From Dyadobacter luteus (GTDB lineage: Bacteria; Bacteroidota; Bacteroidia; Cytophagales; Spirosomataceae): 64,000 nucleotides of DNA. A program made the position numbers and the translations under genes. Positions within the stretch are counted from its first letter, which is position 1. Every line of letters begins with the position of its first letter. The stretch covers positions 310,001 to 374,000 of the forward strand of contig NZ_QNUL01000004.1 in the NCBI RefSeq assembly GCF_003383615.1, written 5' to 3'. Positions 1 through 8,527 of this stretch are shown in pieces. The notes under the pieces were generated by a model. The model was not told where the DNA came from and made no database searches. It was given only the letters and a program-made list of their open reading frames with translations.

Positions 1-39
1 AGCTTTGATATCCGCCAGAAAGGCTTATCTTTCAGTTAA
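1..39 (+). CDS. possible C-terminal tail of a gene entering from the left
   Basis: Frame 1 is open from the first base and ends in TAA at 37-39, giving the tail SFDIRQKGLSFS. Twelve codons are too few to identify a family, and an open frame this short can occur by chance. It is listed only because the next start codon lies 12 bases downstream, which would fit a compact operon. Confidence 0.2.
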   Translation, partial: SFDIRQKGLSFS

Positions 40-50
40 ATAAAAAAAAT

Positions 51-164
51 ATGTCAAACGAAAAGATTGCGCAGAAGGGTGACAAGAAAAAACCAGCTAA
101 GAATTTAAAGGAAAAACGAGCTGACAAGAAGGACAAGCGAGATAATAAATCCAAGGACGATTGA
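51..164 (+). CDS. 37-residue lysine-rich small protein
   Basis: An ATG at 51 follows an A-rich leader, typical of Bacteroidota starts, and opens a 37-codon frame ending in TGA at 162-164. About a third of the residues are lysine and most others are charged (N, D, E, R). There is no hydrophobic segment, so the product would be a soluble, probably disordered polycation. The TGA overlaps the TTG of the transglutaminase frame (TTGA, 161-164), an arrangement that allows translational coupling. I do not recognise a family. It could be a nucleic-acid-binding tail protein or a spurious ORF. Confidence 0.4.
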   Translation: MSNEKIAQKGDKKKPAKNLKEKRADKKDKRDNKSKDD

Positions 165-999
165 TCCGCATCGAACACAAGATCAGCTATGCCTATGATA
201 GGCCGGTTTTCTATCTCCGCATTTGATTAGGCTGGCTCCTTATTCGCATTCCCATATTATACCCGGATCCTATTCGCTAACGGTTCAGCCACAGCATAAC
301 CTGCACTGGCAACAGGATGTTTACGGAAACACACTGGCCAGGATCGATTTTGAAGGCAGGCTTCAGGCCTTGTCCGTGGAAGTGAGTCTAGGGGCCACAC
401 TGAAAAGTTACAATCCATTTGATTTTTTAATAGAGGAGCGCGCGAAGGTATTTCCTTTTCAGTACGCACCGCGGATTCAAAAGGCCTTGTTGCCATATCT
501 AAGGATTGATGAAGAGAGTTTGGTGCTTTCGCAGTATGCTGAAAGTGTCAGCACGATGCATCAGGAAATTCTGAGCTTTCTTGTTGAACTAAACCAGCAC
601 CTTTGCAGTCAGATTCGCTACGAGCAGCGACTGGAGCAGGGGGTGCAGAGTTGTGAAGAAACGCTGCTGAAGGCCTCAGGTTCATGCCGGGACTCTGGCT
701 GGCTGATGGTGCAGGTCTTGCGTCAGCTTGGCCTGGCAAGCCGCTTTGTATCCGGTTATCTGGTTCAGGTAGGAAAAGACAACAGCATGGCAGACTTGCA
801 CGCCTGGGCAGAGGTGTTTATTCCCGGCGCAGGTTGGATCGGTTTGGATACTACCTCGGGGCTGTTTACCAGTGAAGGCCACATCGCTCTTGCTGTAGGG
901 CCAACGCCCCAGGATGTAATTCCGGTAGATGGTACAACCGAGCCATGTATGTCTACGATCGATTATCAGATCACCGCTTTTGAATACCAGTCTGAGTAA
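161..999 (+). CDS. transglutaminase-like cysteine protease, frameshifted near its N-terminus
   Basis: This is a bacterial transglutaminase-like protein with a beta-sandwich N-domain and a papain-fold core, probably a cytoplasmic peptidase or amidase. The uninterrupted frame runs 223-999 (258 residues from TTG). Within it the catalytic triad is visible: Cys155 in GSCRDSG, His193 in LHAWAEV and Asp209 in IGLDTTSG. The family's usual first strand (IRIEHKISYAYDRPVF) is encoded from TTG 161 in another frame and joins LSPHLIRLAPYSH only if one T is added to the T4 run at 207-210. As written, translation from 161 stops at 224-226, and the downstream frame has a TAG at 199-201. The gene is therefore either broken, restarted at 223, or affected by a one-base sequence error. 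The fold and active site are sure; the start is not. Confidence 0.8.
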
Positions 1000-1063
1000 G
1001 TTCTAGTGCTGATGGCAGCAAATCTGTAAATGCCTGGAGCAAAATTTTTTGAACAAACTGTAA

Positions 1064-1957
1064 ATGATACTTGAAAAAAAGCTGCCGATCCAGTATCTGA
1101 TCGGTATAGTGAAATATGAATTAATCGTGGTGTTGACCCTGAGTCTGATTACGCATTTTGGGGCATTGCGCCTGAGCAGTTTTCTTCCTGAAATGCCTTT
1201 GGCAATTCCCGCTTTTCTGGGTACTTCAATTACCGTGCTGTTGTCTTTCAAAATGAACCAGTCCTACGACAGGTGGTGGGAGGCCAGAAAAGTATGGGGT
1301 GCTATCACCAACGATTCGCGAAGTCTGGTCATGCAGTTGCAGGCTTTTGTTAAACATGACCAGGCAGGGCTTGTGAAGAAAATTGCATACCGCCAGGTTG
1401 CCTGGGGGTATGCGCTGGGTAGTGCTTTGAGAGGAAATGATCCCATTGTCGGACTGGATCATCTGCTTGATAGTCATGATGTAACACACGCGGTCACACA
1501 TCAGAACAAACCTCTGGCTCTTCTTCAGCTTACCGTGAGGGATGTAAGCGCGATCCGTGCAACGCAGGACATAGATGTACATGCGCATATTCATTTGCAG
1601 GAAACTATTATCCGCCTTACCGATTCAATGGGTGCTGCCGAAAGAATCAATAGAACTGTATTCCCATCAGCATACCGGCTCATACTGCATTTAATTATCT
1701 ATCTTTTTGTGATCACACTGGCTATTTCGCTGAGTGGTATCAATAATGTGTTTGTCATCCCGCTATTGCTGCTGATCTCTGCAGGTTTTTTTTGTATTGA
1801 AAAGATTGCCTACCATTTGCAGGATCCATTTAAAAACGGACCAAGCGACATTGCTGTTACAGATATCGCCACAAATATTGAAATTAGCACCCGGGAGCTA
1901 CTGGGAGAAGTAAGTGTCCCTTTCAAAAAAGTATCGAATGACTACTATGTGATGTAG
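1064..1957 (+). CDS. bestrophin-family anion channel
   Basis: A 297-residue membrane protein of the bestrophin/UPF0187 family, which forms pentameric anion (or in some bacteria cation) channels in the inner membrane. The signature lies at residues 64-80: MNQSYDRWWEARKVWGA, directly after a hydrophobic helix (45-63). Other membrane segments are at about 18-35 and a long hydrophobic stretch at about 206-250 ending in the YHLQDPF motif. The ATG at 1064 gives the usual short N-terminus (MILEKKLPIQYLIG) and the length matches short bacterial homologues. It sits 64 bases after the transglutaminase on the same strand, but no functional link is evident. Ion selectivity cannot be read from the sequence. 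Confidence 0.9.
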   Translation: MILEKKLPIQYLIGIVKYELIVVLTLSLITHFGALRLSSFLPEMPLAIPAFLGTSITVLLSFKMNQSYDRWWEARKVWGAITNDSRSLVMQLQAFVKHDQAGLVKKIAYRQVAWGYALGSALRGNDPIVGLDHLLDSHDVTHAVTHQNKPLALLQLTVRDVSAIRATQDIDVHAHIHLQETIIRLTDSMGAAERINRTVFPSAYRLILHLIIYLFVITLAISLSGINNVFVIPLLLLISAGFFCIEKIAYHLQDPFKNGPSDIAVTDIATNIEISTRELLGEVSVPFKKVSNDYYVM

Positions 1958-2354
1958 CCTGACCGTAACGGAGTTTTCACTTGAGAAAGTGTGATTTGTA
2001 TAACTTTCAGTATTTCTAATATAACGATTTGGTAAATATATTACTGACCTTTATGGATAGTCATTAAACACCATGAAGATGAACATAAAGTCAGTTTTTC
2101 AACAAGGCATCCAGGGGGTTACCATCATTAGTGCTTTCTGGCAAACCATCAAGACAACCATTTATCACAATAATATTGTATCCAGGTATTTTGTCATCAC
2201 CCAAAATAATCTGTGTGCGGATGAATTATGCTGTCCGCAGCAGTTGGTTCTTATACCGTTGATTCACGACAGAAAATTTCATTGAAGAAGCGTAAGAATC
2301 CGACATGACAGGCGAGCTCGAAAGGGCGGTTAAATTTTTTGACGGAGCAGTGGC
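1958..2354. other. 397-base intergenic region, no supported gene
   Basis: This stretch separates the bestrophin gene from the convergent AraC-type gene. A 70-codon frame at 2073-2285 (+) has no family resemblance, no signal peptide and unusual composition, so I do not call it. I see no strong terminator hairpin, RNA gene or repeat here. Confidence 0.5.
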
Positions 2355-2915
2355 TTAAATGTTCTCTAAGTTTGAGTCCCGCTTTTTTCTGAGTTTCTTG
2401 TAAAAGGAAGGTGACAAGCCTGTCACCTTCTTGAACTGATTTGACAAGTGTGATACGCTGCTGTAATGCAATTTGTATGAAATTTCTGTCAGGTTAAGTT
2501 CCTGATAAAGAAGTAATTCTTTTACCTTTTCTATTTTATGATAAATGATAAACTGTTGAATATTTATACCATTTACTTCTGAGAATATATTTGAAAGGTA
2601 AGTGTAGTCGTAGCCCAGTGTCTCTGCGATGTAGTCCGAATAATTTTTCCTTGGCAGTTCATTTTCGTGATGGATCATTTGAACGATCACGTTTTTTATC
2701 TTTTCTATCAAAATACTTCTTTTATCATCCAGTAATTCCAGACCAGACCTGGACAGGTTTTTTTTTAGCATTTCGTGCTGGTCCTGTGCAATATCATCCA
2801 TGAGATCCACAGCACCAAGGTCAATCCTGCTGTATTGGATGCCGAGGGCTTTCAGCTCTTCCTGTACCAACATTTTGCACCGCAGGCTGACCATGTATTT
2901 TATATATATTGTCAT
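2355..2915 (-). CDS. short AraC-family regulator with heavy-metal-domain-like N-terminus
   Basis: A 186-residue transcription regulator. Residues about 85-175 form an AraC/XylS double helix-turn-helix: the first helix pair around LGYDYTYLSNIFSEVNG and the second around LHYSSVSHLSNQFKKVTGLSPS. The N-terminal 60 residues (MTIYIKYMVSLRCKML, then a beta-alpha-beta pattern) resemble a small HMA-like ferredoxin fold seen in a common Bacteroidota AraC subgroup. There the first strand is followed by a CxxC-type pair, but here one cysteine is replaced (Ser10) and only Cys13 remains. It lacks the usual large sugar-binding domain. It is transcribed alone and its target is not evident from the neighbours. 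Confidence 0.85.
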   Translation of the reverse strand: MTIYIKYMVSLRCKMLVQEELKALGIQYSRIDLGAVDLMDDIAQDQHEMLKKNLSRSGLELLDDKRSILIEKIKNVIVQMIHHENELPRKNYSDYIAETLGYDYTYLSNIFSEVNGINIQQFIIYHKIEKVKELLLYQELNLTEISYKLHYSSVSHLSNQFKKVTGLSPSFYKKLRKKRDSNLENI

Positions 2916-3169
2916 GTAAAAACTTCCTTTACGAATAGCTTGCTAAAGCCGGATAGATATAAGTAATATAATCATTTTAGTCTGTAATGTTTGATTTTTG
3001 GGCAATTGAAGATTTGATTTATTGGAATAACCAGCATTATCATTGCAGCACTTATCGGTCAGGCCTGCCATCTGTGTGGTAAGCATACCAGATAAATTTG
3101 CCGTCTCAACTAATTGTCCGGTTCCGGTTTTATAGGAGATAACTGACAACCGATAGGTTTTACCAGTTT

Positions 3170-4204
3170 TTAAAATTCATTTTGCTGATGTACACCAACA
3201 GTGTGCCCCTTGTCATCTCCAGTCAGGATTGCTTTGATACGGTCAATGTGAATTTGAGAAAGATGAGCTCTCTCCAGCGCTGAATTTTTGATAGCTCCTT
3301 TTTGATCTCTGGCAAATGTGAAAAGCATATTTCGCCTTTCTTCGAACATTCTCAGGGCAGTCCACATAGTTTCCTCGATTTTCAGAGCCTGTTCAAGGAT
3401 CAGATTTTGGGCCGTGTAGGAATGCCCGACATGGCAACGGTAGCGTTTCGAAGAACTATTCTCCATTTCCCATAAGACGCCTCCACATCCAGGACAGTTG
3501 AAAGGAACCAGTTCCCCAAGTGCGTTAACGGCAGGCACGTCGCTTAATACGCGTTTGGCGATACGCGTTTCTATGCTTATGTCTTTGGGTATGGGTAACT
3601 TTTTATGTGGCATTTCGGCCAGCAAATCATACAGTAGACTTCCCATTTCTGAGAGCGGTAAACAGTAATCCACGTCTACATGATTCAAGGCATTGTTAGG
3701 CATGTCCGGGTAATCGGCTTCCTGAGGATCCTGGATCATGCAGATCCCGCCACACCGCTTGATCGCACTCATGCCAGCCGTTCCATCGTCGAGGTATCCT
3801 GTTAGCAGAATGCCTATAACATTGTTTGAAAAAACCACAGCTGCTGACCGGAACAAAGGATCAATCGCCGGCCGTGAGCGATTTTCATGTGCGCCTTTAG
3901 TGGTAAGAATCCGGTGCTCTTCGTCAATCATCAGATGGTGGTCCGAAGGAGCCAGATAAAGGTGTCCGTTTTCAAGAGTCGAGCCATTCACTGCATGGTG
4001 GCATTTTATCATTCCTTGCTTGTTGAGCACTTCGAGAAGTGCATCTCCCGAAGCATCGGCCGCCAGATGCTGTACGACCAGAATAGGGGCTGGGAAGTCA
4101 TCATGTATCTGTCGTATCAATACCGTGAGAGCCTTCATTCCCCCTGCCGATGTTCCTATCACGACTACTTTTTCTGTTGTATGTTTTTGTTGACTGTGGC
4201 TCAT
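3170..4204 (-). CDS. CheB-type protein-glutamate methylesterase with C-terminal zinc-ribbon-like module
   Basis: A 344-residue protein whose first 190 residues form a CheB methylesterase domain without the receiver domain of chemotaxis CheB. The triad is Ser19 (GTSAGG), His46 (VVQHLA) and Asp140 (LTGYLDDGTAGM). At about 234-262 comes a small Cys/His-rich module (FNCPGCGG, then YRCHVGHSY) resembling a zinc ribbon, followed by a helical tail with MFEERRNML. It is the last gene of a minus-strand set with a receiver protein, a CheB-CheR-PAS fusion and a kinase; the start lies 76 bases after the kinase stop. No chemoreceptor, CheA or CheW is nearby, so a stress or adaptation pathway is more likely than chemotaxis. 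Confidence 0.88.
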   Translation of the reverse strand: MSHSQQKHTTEKVVVIGTSAGGMKALTVLIRQIHDDFPAPILVVQHLAADASGDALLEVLNKQGMIKCHHAVNGSTLENGHLYLAPSDHHLMIDEEHRILTTKGAHENRSRPAIDPLFRSAAVVFSNNVIGILLTGYLDDGTAGMSAIKRCGGICMIQDPQEADYPDMPNNALNHVDVDYCLPLSEMGSLLYDLLAEMPHKKLPIPKDISIETRIAKRVLSDVPAVNALGELVPFNCPGCGGVLWEMENSSSKRYRCHVGHSYTAQNLILEQALKIEETMWTALRMFEERRNMLFTFARDQKGAIKNSALERAHLSQIHIDRIKAILTGDDKGHTVGVHQQNEF

Positions 4205-4280
4205 GGGTAGATTGTGGACAGGCGAAAGATATGACTCACTGCGGATGTCAGTCGGGCAATAATCCTATGTGTAAGGCGCA

Positions 4281-4967
4281 TTATAAAGAAAGTTCTGTTA
4301 CAGGAAGATTGATTATGAAAGTGCTTCCTACACCAGGTGTGCTTTCGACCCGTATATTTCCACCAGCTGCATCTATTATTTTTCTTGCCAGGTAAAGGCC
4401 GATACCCTGTCCTTCCTGCTCAGTAAGTATCCTTCCGTATTTTTCAAATATTTTTGACAGCCCTGATGGACCGATACCGGCACCGTTATCATGTACTGAA
4501 AGTTTGATATAGTCTTCTTTGGTCAGGGCTTCTATTATGATAACCGGATCTCTGTCGGATCTGTACTTGATGCCATTGGAAACCAGATTAAAAAGTATAC
4601 TCCTCAGGTTTTTCTTTGAGAACTGAATGTGACTGATCTTGAAGTCTCTTTTGATAGTTGCATTATTTTGGTTAATCTTATCAGAGAGGCTCCATTGTAT
4701 ATTATCCATAATATCGTGCAGATCGACCGCTTCTGTAAGAATGGCCTGATCCTCAATTTTAGCAACGGCAGCGATGTCATTGATCAGTCCGCGGAATGTA
4801 TGTACGGACATGTTGATAATTTCTAAAAAAGGTTCCAATTCCTGGAAACTACCATGCTGCTGATTCATGATACTGATGCTGGCTTCTATGTGACCAAGCG
4901 GTGCAAGAAGATCATGTGATGTGGTGTGCACAAAATTATCCAGATCCTGGTTAATCCTCATCAGCAC
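4281..4967 (-). CDS. histidine kinase module split from the upstream CheB-CheR-PAS gene
   Basis: This 228-residue frame contains only a dimerisation/phosphoacceptor domain (His18 in TTSHDLLAPL) and an ATPase domain: an N-box around FNLVSNGIKYRSD, then VHDNGAGIG and GQGIGLYLARKII. It has no sensor or membrane segment. The only in-frame start is GTG at 4967, one base after the TGA (4971-4969) of the upstream CheB-CheR-PAS gene. The frame is open upstream of the GTG (KNEVLMRINQDLDN), which is the usual PAS-to-kinase linker. Removing one A from the A6 run at 4972-4977 fuses both frames as DRKNEVLMR. The kinase was therefore probably part of one long protein and now depends on restart, slippage or a corrected base. 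Confidence 0.85.
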   Translation of the reverse strand: MLMRINQDLDNFVHTTSHDLLAPLGHIEASISIMNQQHGSFQELEPFLEIINMSVHTFRGLINDIAAVAKIEDQAILTEAVDLHDIMDNIQWSLSDKINQNNATIKRDFKISHIQFSKKNLRSILFNLVSNGIKYRSDRDPVIIIEALTKEDYIKLSVHDNGAGIGPSGLSKIFEKYGRILTEQEGQGIGLYLARKIIDAAGGNIRVESTPGVGSTFIINLPVTELSL

Positions 4968-4968
4968 T

Positions 4969-7470
4969 TCATTTTTTCCTGTCCAGATCCAGCTGTATTG
5001 TCTTCAGTTCTGAAACGTCATTAAACGTAACCACAGCGCCTACCCGTTGGCCGCTGATTTGCTGAATATAGGGCATAGTCATGACCTGATACCATTTGCC
5101 ATCGTGGGTCTGCACTTCACGTGTGATTGTGAGTCCGTCCTCAAGCATCTGCCGGATATCTTCTGTCAGGGTTTCGTATCTGAAATTTGTGGAGATGTTA
5201 CTCAGAGGTCTTCCCGTATCACTTTCCAGCAGGTTGATCAGCCGGACCGTACCCGGTGAGAAACGTATCAGGCGAAGGTCGTCACTCACGAAAAGCTGGC
5301 CATTGGTGTTGCTTCTGAAATAGTTGTTCAGATCATCGTTAAGCTCCAGAAGCTTTTTGTTTTTTAATTCATAATCTGCATTGATGGTGTGCAGCTCTTC
5401 ATTAACTGACTGCATTTCTTCATTCGTGCTTTGCATTTCCTCATTGGCAGAAAGGAGCTCTTCATTAAAAGACTGCATGTTTTCATTAAGCGAAAACAGC
5501 TTTTCGTTGGCCGCGGCTAGCTGTTCTCTGAGTCTTCCGTTTTCATTTTCCAGGGTTTGGGAGTATTTGTCCAGATATAGCTGCTGATCAAAAACGGTAG
5601 ACTCCGACTGCTCTTGCCAGTCTGTCTGTTCTGTGAACTGCACAACCATAAAACCGTTGCGTCGCCCGTTTTGCAACATAGGACTCACAGAAAGGTCGAC
5701 TTTTAAGTTTTGCCCGGCTTGCGTTATGATGATATCTGTTACCGTATCTTTCAGTCCACTCTCATTTACTTTGGCACGGATAGCTTTGAATGCGACAAGT
5801 AGCGGTCCCGGTAAAAGCTCTGTCAGATCAGCAGTGAAATTTTTTTGAAACAGGAATTTTTCGGTTGGACCATATGATTTTAGCACCCGATTGGTTTCAT
5901 CAATACAGATAATCAGCCGTTGCTCTTCACTGAAAATGGTTTCATTGATCGCGCTGTCCAATGTCCGGTCGGGGCTTCTGGTGGCTTGCTGCTGGGTAGT
6001 GCCAGGCAAGGATGATATGGGTTGGCTGTACTCAGGTATAGAAAATGCCTCGAAGCTTACTGCTGGTGAAGAATCCAGTTTCTGATAAACTTTCCATTTC
6101 TTGTCTGCAACCGCGAGGCTTTCTATAATGGGAAGTGGATTTTCACTTGAACCAAGAAACAGATAACCATCTGTTTGCAGGCCGAAAAGTAGCATCTGAT
6201 ATATTTTCTTTTGAAGGGTAGGAGTCATGTAAATCAGTAGATTACGGCAACTGATCAGATGGATATTACAGTAGGGCGGATTTTTAACCAGATCGTGCCG
6301 GGCAAAAATCACCATTCTGCGGATATGGGCAGTAACCTTATATTGATCTCCTTCTGCGACAAAATACTTTTGTATATAGGAGGGAGACATCCGCGCCAGG
6401 GTCGCCTCGCTGTAAACGCCCTTTGCCGCATGTGCGAGCGAGGCTACGTCAATATCGGTAGCAAAAATCTTTACCTGGTGTTCTTGCGAGCTGCCTTCCA
6501 GGAGTTCACTGACCATAATGGCCATCGAATAGGCTTCTTCGCCAGTAGCACAGCCTGTTACCCAGATTCTGATTTCCTGGCCAGCGGTAAGGCTGGCCAT
6601 AATGGCAGGAAGCACTCTTTGCTCCACGAAAGTGAAAGCTTCTGGATCTCTGAAAAATGCAGTTACGCTAATCAGAAAATCCTTGGCGAGCGCTTCAATT
6701 TCGCGAGGGTCGCCTTTGGCAAAATCAAAGTAATTTCTAAGTCGCTCGAAGTTATTATAGGCAGCACGCCTTTTGATGCGTCTGAGAATCGTAGTCTGCT
6801 TGTAATCTGAAAAATCAAGTGGCAGCTGTTGATGGATCAGTTCTATGAGTTCAGCCATACCTTCCTCGTCAGAGATGTTGGTCACCAGAAGCTCGATTTC
6901 CCGTTTGATATAATCTTCTATCACATCTGGCATCGATTCGGGCTCCAGGATAAAATCCACCATACCGGTCGCGACAGCATTGGAAGGCATACTGCTAAAT
7001 TCAGTGGTTTCAGGATTTCTTGCAATCACCATCCCTCCGGCTTTTTTGATGGCCTTCACCCCTAAGCTGCCGTCCGAACCAAGACCTGATAATATAATTC
7101 CGATCGCTTTTTGCCTGTAATCAGAAGCCAGAGAGCAAAAGAAGGTATTGATTGTCAGGTGCGGGCCACGTGCAGTTATTTTATCGCTTAAATACAACCG
7201 CCCGCCTTTAACTGACATAAATTTATTACCTGGGATCACGTAAACACAATTGGTTTGCAGAATCATACCGTCGCCTGCTGTTATCATGGTAAGCCTGTTA
7301 TGCCCCGACAATACTTCTGTCAATCTGCTTTCATAGTCTGAGGACAGGTGTTGAACTACCACGTAGCAAACGCCGTCCAGCGGCGTATTTTCAAAAAAAG
7401 AAATAAGCTCATCCAGTCCACCGGCCGATGCACCGATAGCAATGATGTGGTGGGGTTCGATTGTATTCAT
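4969..7470 (-). CDS. CheB-CheR-PAS fusion protein
   Basis: An 833-residue cytoplasmic fusion. Residues 1-190 are a CheB methylesterase (Ser15 in GASAGG, His41 in VVQHLS, and LSGLGSDGSLG for the Asp). About 205-470 is a CheR methyltransferase with a helical N-domain (TTILRRIKRR) and the SAM site IWVTGCATGEEAYSM, then SCRNLLIYM. A heptad-rich coiled coil (SANEEMQSTNEEMQSVNEEL) lies near 650-700, followed by a PAS domain to about 825. Such fusions usually continue into a histidine kinase; here the reading frame stops at DRKK and the kinase lies in the +1 frame. The gene is 69 bases downstream of a receiver protein on the same strand. The methylated substrate is unknown. Confidence 0.93.
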   Translation of the reverse strand: MNTIEPHHIIAIGASAGGLDELISFFENTPLDGVCYVVVQHLSSDYESRLTEVLSGHNRLTMITAGDGMILQTNCVYVIPGNKFMSVKGGRLYLSDKITARGPHLTINTFFCSLASDYRQKAIGIILSGLGSDGSLGVKAIKKAGGMVIARNPETTEFSSMPSNAVATGMVDFILEPESMPDVIEDYIKREIELLVTNISDEEGMAELIELIHQQLPLDFSDYKQTTILRRIKRRAAYNNFERLRNYFDFAKGDPREIEALAKDFLISVTAFFRDPEAFTFVEQRVLPAIMASLTAGQEIRIWVTGCATGEEAYSMAIMVSELLEGSSQEHQVKIFATDIDVASLAHAAKGVYSEATLARMSPSYIQKYFVAEGDQYKVTAHIRRMVIFARHDLVKNPPYCNIHLISCRNLLIYMTPTLQKKIYQMLLFGLQTDGYLFLGSSENPLPIIESLAVADKKWKVYQKLDSSPAVSFEAFSIPEYSQPISSLPGTTQQQATRSPDRTLDSAINETIFSEEQRLIICIDETNRVLKSYGPTEKFLFQKNFTADLTELLPGPLLVAFKAIRAKVNESGLKDTVTDIIITQAGQNLKVDLSVSPMLQNGRRNGFMVVQFTEQTDWQEQSESTVFDQQLYLDKYSQTLENENGRLREQLAAANEKLFSLNENMQSFNEELLSANEEMQSTNEEMQSVNEELHTINADYELKNKKLLELNDDLNNYFRSNTNGQLFVSDDLRLIRFSPGTVRLINLLESDTGRPLSNISTNFRYETLTEDIRQMLEDGLTITREVQTHDGKWYQVMTMPYIQQISGQRVGAVVTFNDVSELKTIQLDLDRKK

Positions 7471-7539
7471 ATGTGGGTAAGGTTGGTGATATTTATGGCA
7501 AAATTTCAGTCAGATCTGCATGATTTATGCGAACCATCG

Positions 7540-7962
7540 CTAAAAATTATTGGGGGCAGCACACTTTTTCCAGTATTCTACTATGACTTTTATCGTATCC
7601 TTTAAATCATCTACAGAGTTTTGTTTTAAAAAAAAGCCCTGTATAGAGTTGCTGTAAGCATCGATCACCATTCTTTGACTTACTGCAGTAGAAAAAAACA
7701 GGTACGGTATACACTTAAGGCTGAGTTGTTCATCCGTGTGCAGTTTCTGTCTGAGTTCAATGCCATCCAGCCGCGGCATGTTAATATCTGACAGGATCAA
7801 AAACGGCGCTATGTTATCACCGTGCAGATACTCCAGGGCGGCCAGGCCGTCAGGAAGATAAACCCTTTTATTGGGGTAGCCAAGTGAGCTGAAAACTTCT
7901 TCGAGCAGAAACTGATCGTCCTCATCATCTTCGATGATTATTATTTCTCCATCTTTATTCAT
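7540..7962 (-). CDS. single-domain response regulator (CheY/Rcp-like)
   Basis: A 140-residue receiver domain with no output domain. The acidic pocket is EDDEDD (residues 11-16), the phosphoacceptor is Asp59 in LILSDINMPRLDG, the switch Ser/Thr lies in FFSTAV, and the conserved lysine is in GFFLKQNS. It is close to the Rcp1/CheY-like proteins that pair with soluble PAS or phytochrome-type kinases. As first gene of the minus-strand set it probably receives phosphate from the kinase encoded at 4281-4967. The C-terminus ends shortly after the last helix. Confidence 0.92.
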   Translation of the reverse strand: MNKDGEIIIIEDDEDDQFLLEEVFSSLGYPNKRVYLPDGLAALEYLHGDNIAPFLILSDINMPRLDGIELRQKLHTDEQLSLKCIPYLFFSTAVSQRMVIDAYSNSIQGFFLKQNSVDDLKDTIKVIVEYWKKCAAPNNF

Positions 7963-8527
7963 TTCTTTATCAGGTCAGATTCAGCCTTCATTTACAATAA
8001 CTAAGCCACTAAGTATTTAGCGGATACTTTAAAGCTATGTGCAGAAGGCACCTGTGAACAGCGTGTGAGTGGTATCAGAGCGATCTGGTCATCAGAATGA
8101 AGCATGCCGCTGTTTTGATGAGCGGTCTGCCAAAGCACTTTATTGCGACTGGGTTACGTATATTAGTCCAGGTTAGACTGGTGAGCCTGTTGCCGGCGGT
8201 AAAAGACTCGTTTTTGAATTGAGGAGCTGTTATAATGACTTTGTCGTAGTCTGACGGAGCAGTTTTGTGAGACTGCAAATAAGAGGCAGGCAGATGCTTG
8301 TTGTCAGAGAAGAGCTAATTGGTTTCTGGTAGCCTGCCACCAGATTTTGTCGAAAAATCACTTAGCGTAAAACTTCAGGTTTTCCCGTTATCGGCACTTA
8401 CTTTCCCATACACTGCCCCATATGCGTTGAGAATAAACTGCTTCAGTCCATCATGCGTCTGTCGGGCCATGGTTTATACATGGAACGGTTGTTGGACACG
8501 CTCTGGTTTAGCTGCAAATTGTAACCT
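7963..8527. other. 565-base region without a supported gene
   Basis: Short frames of 31-70 codons exist on both strands: 8075-8278 minus, 8319-8531 plus, and 8375-8470 minus encoding MARQTHDGLKQFILNAYGAV and a short tail. None shows a recognisable family, a signal peptide or a convincing start. It may hold the promoter of the minus-strand signalling operon or decayed coding sequence. No hairpin or repeat stands out. Confidence 0.45.

Noticed and set aside
207..211. Programmed frameshift in the transglutaminase gene
   Set aside because: The T4 run is short, no stimulatory structure is visible and the family is not known for recoding; base loss or sequence error is more likely.
2073..2285. 70-residue ORF after the bestrophin gene
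   Set aside because: No family resemblance, no signal peptide or coherent composition, and no operon context.
4970..4980. Classic -1 programmed frameshift heptamer at the CheR/kinase junction
   Set aside because: The kinase is in the +1 frame relative to the CheR gene; a -1 slip on A6 leads to M-K-C-stop. Only a +1 shift or loss of one A joins them.
6259..6810. 183-codon plus-strand ORF inside the CheB-CheR gene
   Set aside because: Antisense shadow of a well-conserved methyltransferase domain.
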